DNA from: Verrucomicrobiaceae bacterium
Lineage (GTDB): Bacteria > Verrucomicrobiota > Verrucomicrobiae > Verrucomicrobiales > Akkermansiaceae
Direction of reading: 5' to 3'
Length of the DNA: 12,116 nucleotides
NCBI GenBank assembly: GCA_003820635.1
Contig: RPOS01000094.1
Coordinates: 1-12,116 of the forward strand
The notes under the pieces are model-generated. The model searched no databases. It was not told the origin of the DNA and was given only the letters and a program-made list of their open reading frames with translations. Both the position numbers and the translations under genes were made by a program. Shown here piece by piece: positions 1 to 6,510 of the stretch; positions within the stretch are counted from its first letter, which is position 1; each line of letters starts with the position of its first letter.

Positions 1-297
1 CATGAGGTGAAGCGCTGGCTGCACGAGCTCGGTCTGCGCGTGCCGCAGGACATCGGCCTGATCCAATACGAATGGCGCCCCGACCACGGCGAGTGGGCGG
101 GCATGAACCAGCGCAACGACCTGGTGGGCGAGGCGGCGATGGACATGCTCATCTCGATGATCCACCACAACGAGCGCGGCGTGCCGGCAAACCCGCGCGC
201 CACGATGATCGGCAGCCACTGGGTGGATGGCTCCACGGTCCGCGCCCCAACCCGCCGGAGTCAGCATGTGGCGGGAAGTTTCAACACGCCCACGTAG
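1..297 (+). CDS. LacI-family transcriptional regulator, C-terminal fragment
   Basis: The reading frame is open from the first base and ends at TAG 295-297; the 5' part, including the DNA-binding helix-turn-helix, lies outside the window. The 98 visible residues match the end of the periplasmic-binding-protein-like sensor domain of LacI/GalR regulators: a 'LGLRVPQDIGLIQYEW' strand-turn-strand, then 'GMNQRNDLVGEAAMDML' and 'NPRATMIGSHWVDGSTV', where a WVDG-type ending is what I remember from verrucomicrobial members. Such proteins bind a small ligand, usually a sugar, and control nearby genes. The ligand cannot be read from this fragment. The last 15 or so residues run past the usual family end and overlap the 3' end of hpt on the other strand by 37 bp. 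Family assignment is fairly sure; the target is unknown. Confidence 0.75.
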   Translation, partial: HEVKRWLHELGLRVPQDIGLIQYEWRPDHGEWAGMNQRNDLVGEAAMDMLISMIHHNERGVPANPRATMIGSHWVDGSTVRAPTRRSQHVAGSFNTPT

Positions 298-797
298 GGC
301 AGATTCCGGTATTTCCCCTGATAGTCGAGGCCGTAGCCGACCACGAACTCATCGCCGATCTCAAAGCCGACATAGTCCGCCTGCACGTGTTCGGCGCGCT
401 GCTTGTCCTTGGCTAACAGAACGGCGGTGTGAACGGCCACCGCACCCTCTTCCATCAGGCGCTCGGTCACCGCGTGCAGCGTGCGGCCGGTGTCCAGGAT
501 GTCATCCAGCAAAAGCACATGCCGCCCCTGCACCTCGGGAAAATGGCGGTCGAGAAAATCCACCGTCCCGGAACTCTCGACGCCGCCGTGGTAGCTGGCC
601 ACGTTGAGACACTCGATCTCGAGCACGCGCGGCACGCGCCGCAGCAGGTCCGCCGCGAAAACGAGCGCTCCCTTGAGCAGGATGATCACCACCAGCGTGC
701 CGCCCGGAAAGTCCCGCTCGATGTCCTGGGCCATGGCGTCGAGGCGTTTCTCGATCACCGCCTCGTCGATCAATACCCGCTCGATGTCGTTGCGCAT
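261..797 (-). CDS. hpt: Hypoxanthine (guanine) phosphoribosyltransferase
   Basis: This is a cytoplasmic purine-salvage enzyme that transfers ribose-5-phosphate from PRPP to hypoxanthine or guanine, giving IMP or GMP. The 178-residue length is normal for the family. Visible motifs in order are the LLKGAL pyrophosphate-binding loop (about 40-45), VASYHGG with the flexible catalytic loop after it (66-82), the acidic PRPP-binding signature LLLDDILDTGRT (95-106), and the purine-contacting C-terminal segment DYVGFEIGDEFVVGYGLDY (141-159) followed by KYRNLPYVG. The ATG at 797-795 gives the family-typical N-terminus. There is no Shine-Dalgarno site; the codon is preceded directly by CGCGCC. The 3' end overlaps the convergent LacI-type gene. 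It stands alone, 364 bp from the next minus-strand gene upstream. A xanthine-preferring enzyme is possible but less likely given the motifs. Confidence 0.93.
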   Translation of the reverse strand: MRNDIERVLIDEAVIEKRLDAMAQDIERDFPGGTLVVIILLKGALVFAADLLRRVPRVLEIECLNVASYHGGVESSGTVDFLDRHFPEVQGRHVLLLDDILDTGRTLHAVTERLMEEGAVAVHTAVLLAKDKQRAEHVQADYVGFEIGDEFVVGYGLDYQGKYRNLPYVGVLKLPATC

Positions 798-803
798 GGC
801 GCG

Positions 804-832
804 GGATTAGCCGCTTCCATCGCCGCCGCCAA
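804..832 (-). promoter_or_regulatory. Weak candidate promoter for hpt, close to the ATG
   Basis: On the minus strand a TTGGCG (832-827) is followed after 17 bp by TAATCC (809-804), and the hpt ATG begins six bases later. The -35 matches four of six consensus positions; the -10 matches only two, or four if read two bases upstream as GCTAAT. If used, the transcript would begin at or next to the start codon. It is listed mainly because the same geometry recurs at other starts in this window. Confidence 0.22.
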
Positions 833-861
833 GCGCCAATCCCTGCGCCACAAACGCAGAA

Positions 862-891
862 CGGGCGCGGACTTTTACCAGTCCGCGCCCG
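862..891. terminator. Perfect 12-bp stem hairpin between pepP and hpt
   Basis: The arms 862-873 and 880-891 are perfectly complementary around a six-base loop (TTTACC). The stem starts with CGGGCGCGG and is very stable. Neither strand shows a clear U-run after it, so it is not a textbook intrinsic terminator, although GC-rich bacteria often use such U-poor hairpins. It lies 65 bp upstream of hpt and about 270 bp past the end of pepP. It could stop minus-strand read-through, block convergent transcription leaving the LacI/hpt side, or be a structured leader if hpt is transcribed from further upstream. Confidence 0.4.
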
Positions 892-1091
892 AAAGCACAT
901 TTCCCCCCAAAGATTCCGTTTGGCTTTGCCGGCCTTGATTCGACTTCCCCCCGGAGTTCGGATCGGCCCTGTGGCTCAGTTGCGCGGAATTGAGAATATG
1001 TCGGAAAGGTTTTCAGTCTGCCGTGGCACGCTGTCGCCTTTCGTTGGTGATACACTGCTCTTGATTTTCGGGTTTTGAAAGCGATTTGCAG

Positions 1092-1126
1092 TCCCGATTC
1101 CGGCCAACTGTTCCCATTTCCGGCCA
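1092..1126. repeat. Pair of 15-bp direct repeats at 20-bp spacing
   Basis: TCCCGATTCCGGCCA (1092-1106) and TCCCATTTCCGGCCA (1112-1126) differ at two positions and are offset by 20 bp, about two helical turns, so both face the same side of the DNA. They lie just past the 3' end of pepP. Paired in-phase sites suggest protein binding, but nothing nearby identifies a binder, and chance duplication is also possible. Confidence 0.4.
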
Positions 1127-1161
1127 TTATCCGGGTGCCGGACAGCAGACGGGCCGCGCAC

Positions 1162-2451
1162 TCAACCGTTCATCAGGCTTTCGATCTCGTCGGGGTCGAT
1201 CGGGATGTTGGCCATCAGGTCGAGATTGCGGTTTTTACCGACGAGGACGTCGTTCTCAAGGCGGATGCCGAGATTTTCCTCACGGATGTAGATACCAGGC
1301 TCAATGGTGAGGACCATGCCCTCGGCGATGGGCTCGTGCGGCGGCGAGACGTCATGCACGTCGAGCCCGAGGTGATGTGAAATGCCATGCATGAAATACT
1401 TTTTCACCAGCGGCTTGTCCGGCCCCTGGGCCTTCGCCTCCCTGGCGCTGAACAAGCCCAGTTCCACCAGTTCGCGCTCCATCAGCCCGACGACTTCCTT
1501 CTGATAGTCCACCGGTGTCACGCCGGGGCGCAGCAGTTCATTCGCGCCGCGGAAGACGCGCAGCACCGCGTCATAGACCTCGCGCTGGCGTTTCGTGAAA
1601 CGGCCGTTCACCGGCACGGCGCGGGTGAGGTCCGAGTTCCAACCGGCGTATTCCGCAGCCACGTCCATCAGGAGGATATCCCCGTCGCGGCAGACCTTGT
1701 CGTTCTCCACATAGTGCAGCACGCAGGAACTTCCGCCGGAGCCGATGATCGGCGTGTAGGCAAACCCCCGCGAGCCGCGGCGCACGAATTCATGCAGCAA
1801 CTCGGCCTCGATCTCCCACTCGCCCACGCCCGGCTTGATGAATCCCAGCGCGCGGCGGAAGCCGGCTTCTGTGATGTCGCAGGCCTTCTGGATCATGCGG
1901 ATTTCCTCGGCGTCCTTGATGGCGCGCAGCCGGTGCATGAGCGGGGCGAGGCGCTCGTAGCGGTGCAGCGGATAGCGTGCCTGGCAGTCCTTGATGAAGC
2001 GCGCGTTGCGGGTTTCCACCACGTTGGCCGCCCGCGGATGCTCGTTGGTGGAAAGATAGACATGCTCCGCCTGCGTGGTGAGACGGTGAAGAAATCCCTC
2101 CAGCGCGCTGCTCCATTCGACGCGCTCAATGCCGCTGAGCGCACGGGCCCTTTCCTTGGTGAGCTTCTCGCCTTCCCAGATGGCGATGTGCTCGTTGGTT
2201 TCCCGCACGAAAAGAATCTCGCGCTCCTTCGGATCCACCGCATCCGGCATGAGGATGAGCGTGGTTTCCTCCTGGTCCACTCCGGTCAGGTGGAAAAGGT
2301 CGTTGTTCTGCCTGAATGGCATCGTGCCGTCCGCATTCGTCGGATGGATGTCATTGGAGTGGAGAATGACGATGCTGTCCGGCCGCAGCAGTTTGCGGAG
2401 CTTTGAGCGGTTGCGGGTGAAAAACCCTGGAGAAATCGGTTCGTGGCGCAC
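1162..2451 (-). CDS. pepP: Xaa-Pro aminopeptidase (PepP type, M24B)
   Basis: This cytoplasmic two-metal peptidase removes an N-terminal residue that precedes proline. Its 429 residues compare with about 440 in E. coli PepP. The N-terminal AMP_N domain (about 3-150) shows PISPGFFTRNRSKL, MPFRQNNDLFHLTGV and LILMP. The C-terminal pita-bread domain (about 178-425) carries all five expected metal ligands: D263 and D274 (LMDVAAEYAGWNSDLTR), H359 (MHGISHHLGLDVHD), E384 (LTIEPGIY) and E399 (IRLENDVLV). The flanking catalytic histidines H355 and H366 are also present. The start is GTG at 2451-2449, where homology to the AMP_N domain begins; there is no good Shine-Dalgarno site. It lies 56 bp downstream of the GspF-like gene on the same strand and is probably the last gene of that transcript. 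A functional link with the pilus or secretion genes is not evident. Confidence 0.92.
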   Translation of the reverse strand: MRHEPISPGFFTRNRSKLRKLLRPDSIVILHSNDIHPTNADGTMPFRQNNDLFHLTGVDQEETTLILMPDAVDPKEREILFVRETNEHIAIWEGEKLTKERARALSGIERVEWSSALEGFLHRLTTQAEHVYLSTNEHPRAANVVETRNARFIKDCQARYPLHRYERLAPLMHRLRAIKDAEEIRMIQKACDITEAGFRRALGFIKPGVGEWEIEAELLHEFVRRGSRGFAYTPIIGSGGSSCVLHYVENDKVCRDGDILLMDVAAEYAGWNSDLTRAVPVNGRFTKRQREVYDAVLRVFRGANELLRPGVTPVDYQKEVVGLMERELVELGLFSAREAKAQGPDKPLVKKYFMHGISHHLGLDVHDVSPPHEPIAEGMVLTIEPGIYIREENLGIRLENDVLVGKNRNLDLMANIPIDPDEIESLMNG

Positions 2452-2507
2452 CCAGGCACTTCACGCCATTCCACCGCGCCGGGCAATGCGGATTTTGGCT
2501 CTCCCGC

Positions 2508-3791
2508 TCACCCGAGATTCGAGATCGTCTGGAAGATGGCGGTGATCATCAGGTAGGCCATGGTGCCGATGAGGCCGGCCATGATGATGAGCACGGTGGG
2601 CATGATCAGCGCCATGATGCGCTGCAGGTCCTTGTCGAGCTCCTTGTCATAGCGCTCGGCTGCGCGGCGCAGCGACTGGTCGATTTTCCCCGTTTGCTCG
2701 CCCACCGCGATCATGTCGATGAGCAGCGGAGGGAAGGAGCCGTTGCGGATGAGCGCTTTGGAAAACGAGCGGCCGTCGCCCACCTGGACGATCACCTGGT
2801 CGAGCGCGGCGCGCAGCGAGCGGTTCTGGGTGGCGTCACGCGAGAGTTCGAGCGCGCGCAGCAGCGGCAGTCCGTTGCCGACGAGGTTGGCCATGGTTTC
2901 CAAAAACTGGACGTAGAAGCGGCTGGTGATGACACGACCGGCGAGCGGCAAACGGAGTTTCATCCGGTCCCACGCGGGCTTGTTGGCATCGTTGTCCTTC
3001 CATGCCTTGAAGAAAATGCCGCTGGCGATGAGCGTGAGAAGGATGACCAGCCACCACTTGCTCATGAAATCCGAGGCGGCGATGAGGATGGCCGCACCTA
3101 ACGGAACTTTTCCGCCGGGTGTGCTTTCGATCAAGGCGGTGAGCTGCGGGATGAGCGTAGTGACGAAAACGATCGAAACACCGATGCCGGCAAGCACCAG
3201 AAAGGCCGGATAGATCATCGCGAGAATCAGGCGGCTCTGCAGTTCCGATAGCGTCTTGAGGTAGTGAGCCTGGCGCTTGAGGATGGTATCCAGCGCACCG
3301 GAGGCCTCACCCGCGGCGGCCAGCGAGCAGTAGAGCGGGCCAAAGCTGGGGCTCACCTTTTTCAAGGCAACGGAGAAGTTGACACCATCTCTGACAATCT
3401 GGCGGATCTTGTAAGAAACCGCCTTGAGGTTGCCGAGTTCCTGGCGGTTTTCCATCGACTTGAGCGCCGGCTCGAGTTGCAGGCCGGCGGCGAGCATGTC
3501 GGAGAGTTCTTCGGTGAAAAGCACGACTTCCCCACGCTTGAGCTTGATGGGACCTTCGGGGATGGCGTCTTCCTTCGCCTCCGTCTTTCCGGATGCTTTC
3601 CCCTCCTCGTCCACCCTCGCCTTTCCTGCTGGCTTGCGGGTCTGCACGGCGGCGGAGGTTTCCCGCAGATTTACCGGCTGCAGCCCCTTCTTGTCGAGCA
3701 TGCGCAACGCCTCCGGGCGGTCCGCGGCGTCAATCTCACCGGTGGTGACCGATCCGTTGGTGGCGAGGGCTTTGTAGGCGAAGACGGGCAC
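2508..3791 (-). CDS. Type II secretion / type IV pilus inner-membrane platform protein (GspF/PilC family)
   Basis: GspF/PilC is the polytopic inner-membrane platform that couples the cytoplasmic assembly ATPase to pilin polymerisation. The N-terminus MPVFAYKALATNGSVTTGEI and its following degron-like fold (1-44) are typical. Two T2SF repeats follow, at about 90-218 (FTEELSDMLAAGL; GEASGALD) and about 290-420 (RFYVQFLETMANLVGNGLPL; GEQTGKIDQSL), each ending in hydrophobic helices (about 188-216 and 393-417), with another membrane segment near 245-263. Its 427 residues are slightly more than usual because of a 35-residue Lys/Glu/Ala-rich linker at about 45-82. The GTG start at 3791-3789 has no Shine-Dalgarno site, but TACAAT ends 7 nt before it. 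It follows the assembly ATPase gene with an AT-rich 83-bp gap. Secretion versus pilus function cannot be decided, since pilin genes are not in view. Confidence 0.9.
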   Translation of the reverse strand: MPVFAYKALATNGSVTTGEIDAADRPEALRMLDKKGLQPVNLRETSAAVQTRKPAGKARVDEEGKASGKTEAKEDAIPEGPIKLKRGEVVLFTEELSDMLAAGLQLEPALKSMENRQELGNLKAVSYKIRQIVRDGVNFSVALKKVSPSFGPLYCSLAAAGEASGALDTILKRQAHYLKTLSELQSRLILAMIYPAFLVLAGIGVSIVFVTTLIPQLTALIESTPGGKVPLGAAILIAASDFMSKWWLVILLTLIASGIFFKAWKDNDANKPAWDRMKLRLPLAGRVITSRFYVQFLETMANLVGNGLPLLRALELSRDATQNRSLRAALDQVIVQVGDGRSFSKALIRNGSFPPLLIDMIAVGEQTGKIDQSLRRAAERYDKELDKDLQRIMALIMPTVLIIMAGLIGTMAYLMITAIFQTISNLG

Positions 3792-3798
3792 GGCGAGG

Positions 3799-3804
3799 AT
3801 TGTA
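3799..3804 (-). promoter_or_regulatory. Candidate -10 element (TACAAT) directly before the GspF-like start
   Basis: On the minus strand TACAAT, one mismatch from the TATAAT consensus, ends seven bases before the GTG start at 3791. A transcript from it would start at or within a base or two of the start codon and be leaderless. No TTGACA-like -35 is present at 16-18 bp; instead an 11-bp direct repeat occupies that region, which would fit activator-dependent initiation. Confidence 0.4.
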
Positions 3805-3806
3805 GA

Positions 3807-3831
3807 TTGATTATTGGATATTGATTATTGG
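3807..3831. repeat. Two 11-bp direct repeats in an AT-rich spacer
   Basis: TTGATTATTGG occurs at 3807-3817 and again at 3821-3831, a 14-bp offset. On the minus strand they read CCAATAATCAA and lie immediately upstream of the candidate -10 of the GspF-like gene. The whole 83-bp gap 3792-3874 is far richer in A and T than its surroundings and also holds two copies of ATTCAAT or its overlap near 3860-3874. The composition suggests either a regulatory site or an inserted low-complexity intergenic repeat. Confidence 0.6.
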
Positions 3832-3874
3832 TGAACGGATGACGGAGGTTTCAGATGAATATTCAATATTCAAT

Positions 3875-5590
3875 TCATTCCCCGCCGCCGATGTCCGACG
3901 AGGTGACGGAAATGACTTCCTCGATGGTGGTCATGCCCTGCATCACCTTGAACCATCCGTAGGTGCGCATCGGCACGTAGCCATCGCGGAAGGCCTGCTC
4001 GCGCATCTTGGGTGCGGGTGCGCTGTGGGCGACGAGTTCCTGCATGGCGGGCGTGACGAGGATGACTTCATAGATCGCGAGGCGGCCGGAGAAACCGGTG
4101 CCGCGGCAGCGGTCGCAGCCTTTGGTGGTGTAGGGGATGCCGGGAATCTCCAGCGGGATGCCGAGGCTGCGCTTGTCCTCGTCGGAAATTTCACGCGGCA
4201 CCTTGCAGTTCGGACAAAGGCGGCGCACCAGACGTTGTGCGAGGAAGGCGCGCACGGCGGCGGATACGAGGAACGGTTCCACACCCATGTCCACCAGACG
4301 GCTGATGCCGCCCATGGCGTCGTTGGTGTGGAGGGTGGAAAACACCAAGTGACCTGTTAGAGAGGCGCGAATGGCGATTTCCGCGGTCTCGAGGTCGCGG
4401 ATTTCACCGATCATCACGATGTTGGGGTCGGCACGCAGGATGGAACGCAGGGCGTTGGCGAAGGTGAGGCCGATCTCGCTTTTCACGGCGATCTGCATCA
4501 CGCCGGTGAGTTTGTTTTCCACCGGATCCTCGACGGTGACGATGCGCCGCTCCGGGTGGTTCACCTCGCTGAGGAAGGAGTAAAGGCTGGTGGATTTACC
4601 GGAGCCCGTGGGACCGGTGATGAGGATGATGCCGTTGGGCAGGTGCAGCAGTTGCTCGATCTTTCTCTGCACGAACGGCTCCATCGAGAGCTTGGCGAGG
4701 TTGAATTTCTCCTGGTTGAGCAGACGCAGGGAAACACTCTCGCCCTCGACGGTCGGCACGGTGGCGACGCGGACGTCGATGGTCGCGCCCTCGAACTGTA
4801 GGTTGATGCGGCCGTCCTGCGGCACTCGGCGCTCGGCGATGTCGAGGCGCGCCATGATTTTCAAGCGCGCGATCACCGAGCTTTGCAGCGCCTTGATGTT
4901 TTCCGGCACGGCCACCTCGATCAGGCGGCCGTCGATGCGGTAGCGGATGCGCAGGTTGGTGGCGAGCGGCTCGACGTGGATGTCGGTCGCACGTTGGTCG
5001 AGCGCCTCGCGGATGATCTGGTTGACGAACTTGACGACGCTGGCTTCCTCGTCGTCGTCGTGGTCGATGATGTTGGCCTCGTCCTCTCCGGACTCGATGG
5101 CGTCGTAGTCGAAATCGCGGCCTTCGAGGATCTGTTCGAAGGTATCGGCGCCCACCCCGTAGAGGCGGCGCAGCGCCTCGTGCAGGCGCTTGCGGGATGT
5201 CATGCACCAATCGATGGGCAGCGAGAGTTCCTGGGCTGCGGCCTGGCGGGCGACGAGGTTGAAAGGATCGAAGGTCGCGAGTTTCAGGCGTTTTTTATCG
5301 CCCTCGCCGGTGATTTCCACCGGCAGCAAGCGGTGGCGCAGCGCGATCCGCGGCCCGCAGGCCTCGCGCAGCGGCAGCGGCACCTCCGGAATAGGAATGA
5401 CATCCAGCCACTCCAGGCCGAGATCATGGGCGAGTTCGCGCATGTAAGGCTCCTCATCCACCACCCCGGCGTCCAGCACATCATCGATGGGTGAGCGTTG
5501 GCGCTGGGCTGCGGATTGCAGCACCTCGGTGAGCGCGGGAATATCGTCACATCCGGTGCGGCGGGCGGGTTCGATCAAAAGCTGGGTCAT
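3875..5590 (-). CDS. Type II secretion / type IV pilus assembly ATPase (GspE/PilB family)
   Basis: This is a hexameric cytoplasmic ATPase that drives pilin or pseudopilin assembly through the GspF/PilC platform. Its 571 residues are a normal length. An N-terminal T2SSE_N-like domain covers about 30-145. The catalytic part shows the Walker A motif GPTGSGKST (326-334), the Asp box around 350-356 (IVTVEDP), the Walker B-like IVMIGEIRD (391-399) and the His box TGHLVFSTLHTND (412-424). A zinc-binding pair C459-C462 and C492-C495 frames the loop before GRLAIYEV, wording slightly closer to PilB than GspE. The acidic stretch 165-182 (EDEANIIDHDDDEEAS) precedes the ATPase N-terminal subdomain. The ATG is at 5590-5588, with no Shine-Dalgarno site. 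It is the first gene of a minus-strand run with the GspF-like gene and pepP. Confidence 0.93.
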   Translation of the reverse strand: MTQLLIEPARRTGCDDIPALTEVLQSAAQRQRSPIDDVLDAGVVDEEPYMRELAHDLGLEWLDVIPIPEVPLPLREACGPRIALRHRLLPVEITGEGDKKRLKLATFDPFNLVARQAAAQELSLPIDWCMTSRKRLHEALRRLYGVGADTFEQILEGRDFDYDAIESGEDEANIIDHDDDEEASVVKFVNQIIREALDQRATDIHVEPLATNLRIRYRIDGRLIEVAVPENIKALQSSVIARLKIMARLDIAERRVPQDGRINLQFEGATIDVRVATVPTVEGESVSLRLLNQEKFNLAKLSMEPFVQRKIEQLLHLPNGIILITGPTGSGKSTSLYSFLSEVNHPERRIVTVEDPVENKLTGVMQIAVKSEIGLTFANALRSILRADPNIVMIGEIRDLETAEIAIRASLTGHLVFSTLHTNDAMGGISRLVDMGVEPFLVSAAVRAFLAQRLVRRLCPNCKVPREISDEDKRSLGIPLEIPGIPYTTKGCDRCRGTGFSGRLAIYEVILVTPAMQELVAHSAPAPKMREQAFRDGYVPMRTYGWFKVMQGMTTIEEVISVTSSDIGGGE

Positions 5591-5705
5591 GTGTGGCTGA
5601 CGTGTTGTCGCTTAAAACCAGCCCGGGCGCAATCTGTCTCTTCAAAATGCCCGCGGGCGCAAAACGGCCTTGGTCCAATTCCACGCTCGCTTCAGAATCG
5701 CCAGC

Positions 5706-5736
5706 TTGACGATCCACCAATCCTGTGCAGGATACT
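5706..5736 (+). promoter_or_regulatory. Candidate promoter of the YkuD-domain gene, overlapping a small palindrome
   Basis: TTGACG (5706-5711, five of six to consensus) is followed after 19 bp by GATACT (5731-5736, four of six). The ATG at 5743 begins six bases after the -10, so the transcript would be leaderless or nearly so. An inverted repeat ATCCTG-TG-CAGGAT (5720-5733) overlaps the spacer and -10 and could be an operator. The 19-bp spacer is longer than the optimum of 17, which would suit a regulated promoter. AGGA (5729-5732) could alternatively serve as a Shine-Dalgarno site ten bases before the same ATG if transcription began further upstream. Confidence 0.45.
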
Positions 5737-5742
5737 GTTCTT

Positions 5743-6501
5743 ATGACCGTATTATCACTACGGCGAATGAATCACTCCACGTGCATCTTGTTATTTCTTT
5801 TCGCAATGCGCTTGGCTGCATTTGACGAGCCCACCGCGCCACCCATGCCCCTCTCCAGTCATCCCCGCGCCGCTGCGGCTGAAGCCCGGGTGCGCCCGGC
5901 GCTTGAGCGCGATTTGAAAAAGGCCGGCCTGGAATTCGGCGCGCCGGTCTTCATCCGTGCCTTCAAGGAGGAGCGCGTGCTCGAACTCTTCGTTCAAAAC
6001 CGCACCTCCGGAAAATTCGAACTCTTCCGCAGCTACCGCATCGCGGCAGCATCCGGCAAGCTTGGCCCGAAACTCGCCGAGGGCGATGGCCAGGTGCCGG
6101 AGGGTTTCTACTTCGTGCCGCCGTCTGCGATGAAACCGGACAGCCGATATCATCTGGCATTCAACATCGGATATCCCAATGTATATGATCGCTTCCATGG
6201 CTGGACGGGGAGCTTGATCATGGTGCATGGCAACCGGTATTCGATCGGTTGTCTGGCGATGACCGACGAAAAGATCGAGGAAATCTACACGCTCTGCGCG
6301 GCCGCCCACGCCGACACCCAGCGCTTTTTCCGCGTGCATCTTTTCCCCTTCCGCATGACGGAGGAACGCATGAAACGTGCCGCCTCTTCCGAATGGGAAG
6401 ACTTCTGGAACAATCTCAAAGAGGGATATGATGCCTTCGAGAATAAACACATCCCGCCGAATGTAAGTGTGCGCGGCGGGCGCTACCATTTTGGTGATTG
6501 A
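5743..6501 (+). CDS. Exported YkuD-domain protein, YafK/DpaA-like (L,D-transpeptidase family)
   Basis: YkuD-fold enzymes use a cysteine to make or break bonds at diaminopimelate in peptidoglycan peptides. The pattern here resembles the YafK branch, whose E. coli member DpaA releases Braun's lipoprotein from peptidoglycan. From the chosen ATG, residues 1-26 form a signal peptide (two arginines, then CILLFLFAMRLAA). The domain shows AFNIGYPNVYDRFHG (139-153) and the active site VHGNRYSIGCLAM (161-173), with H162, S168 and C170 in the expected spacing. The YafK-like segment EEIYTLCAAA follows. The 252-residue length fits. The ATG at 5743 is preferred because AGGA and a -10-like GATACT precede it; GTG 5725 or ATG 5767 are alternatives, and the latter gives a shorter but adequate signal peptide. 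It is divergent from the assembly ATPase gene. The partner or substrate protein is unknown. Confidence 0.85.
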   Translation: MTVLSLRRMNHSTCILLFLFAMRLAAFDEPTAPPMPLSSHPRAAAAEARVRPALERDLKKAGLEFGAPVFIRAFKEERVLELFVQNRTSGKFELFRSYRIAAASGKLGPKLAEGDGQVPEGFYFVPPSAMKPDSRYHLAFNIGYPNVYDRFHGWTGSLIMVHGNRYSIGCLAMTDEKIEEIYTLCAAAHADTQRFFRVHLFPFRMTEERMKRAASSEWEDFWNNLKEGYDAFENKHIPPNVSVRGGRYHFGD

Positions 6502-6510
6502 AGTTGAAAA

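Larger units (their letters stand above)
798..1161. other. Intergenic gap between pepP and hpt
   Basis: This 364-bp stretch has no open frame with protein-like composition that is not simply an antisense extension of a neighbour. Besides the hairpin at 862-891 and the weak hpt promoter, it holds two near-identical 15-bp direct repeats at 1092-1106 and 1112-1126. I see no tRNA, riboswitch or other RNA gene in it. Confidence 0.6.

Noticed and set aside
1387..2406. A 339-codon plus-strand open frame opposite pepP
   Set aside because: It is antisense to a gene with all catalytic residues intact; its product is rich in His, Arg, Ala and Gln in the way antisense frames of GC-rich genes are, with no recognisable domain.
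5153..5590. c-di-GMP-binding MshEN domain at the N-terminus of the assembly ATPase
   Set aside because: The domain position fits but the conserved RLGxxL-type motif repeats are not visible, so ligand binding is not claimed.
5621..5662. Two GCCCG(C)GGGCGCAA copies upstream of the assembly ATPase gene
   Set aside because: They are short, GC-only words separated by an indel, in DNA where such words arise easily; too weak to call an operator pair.
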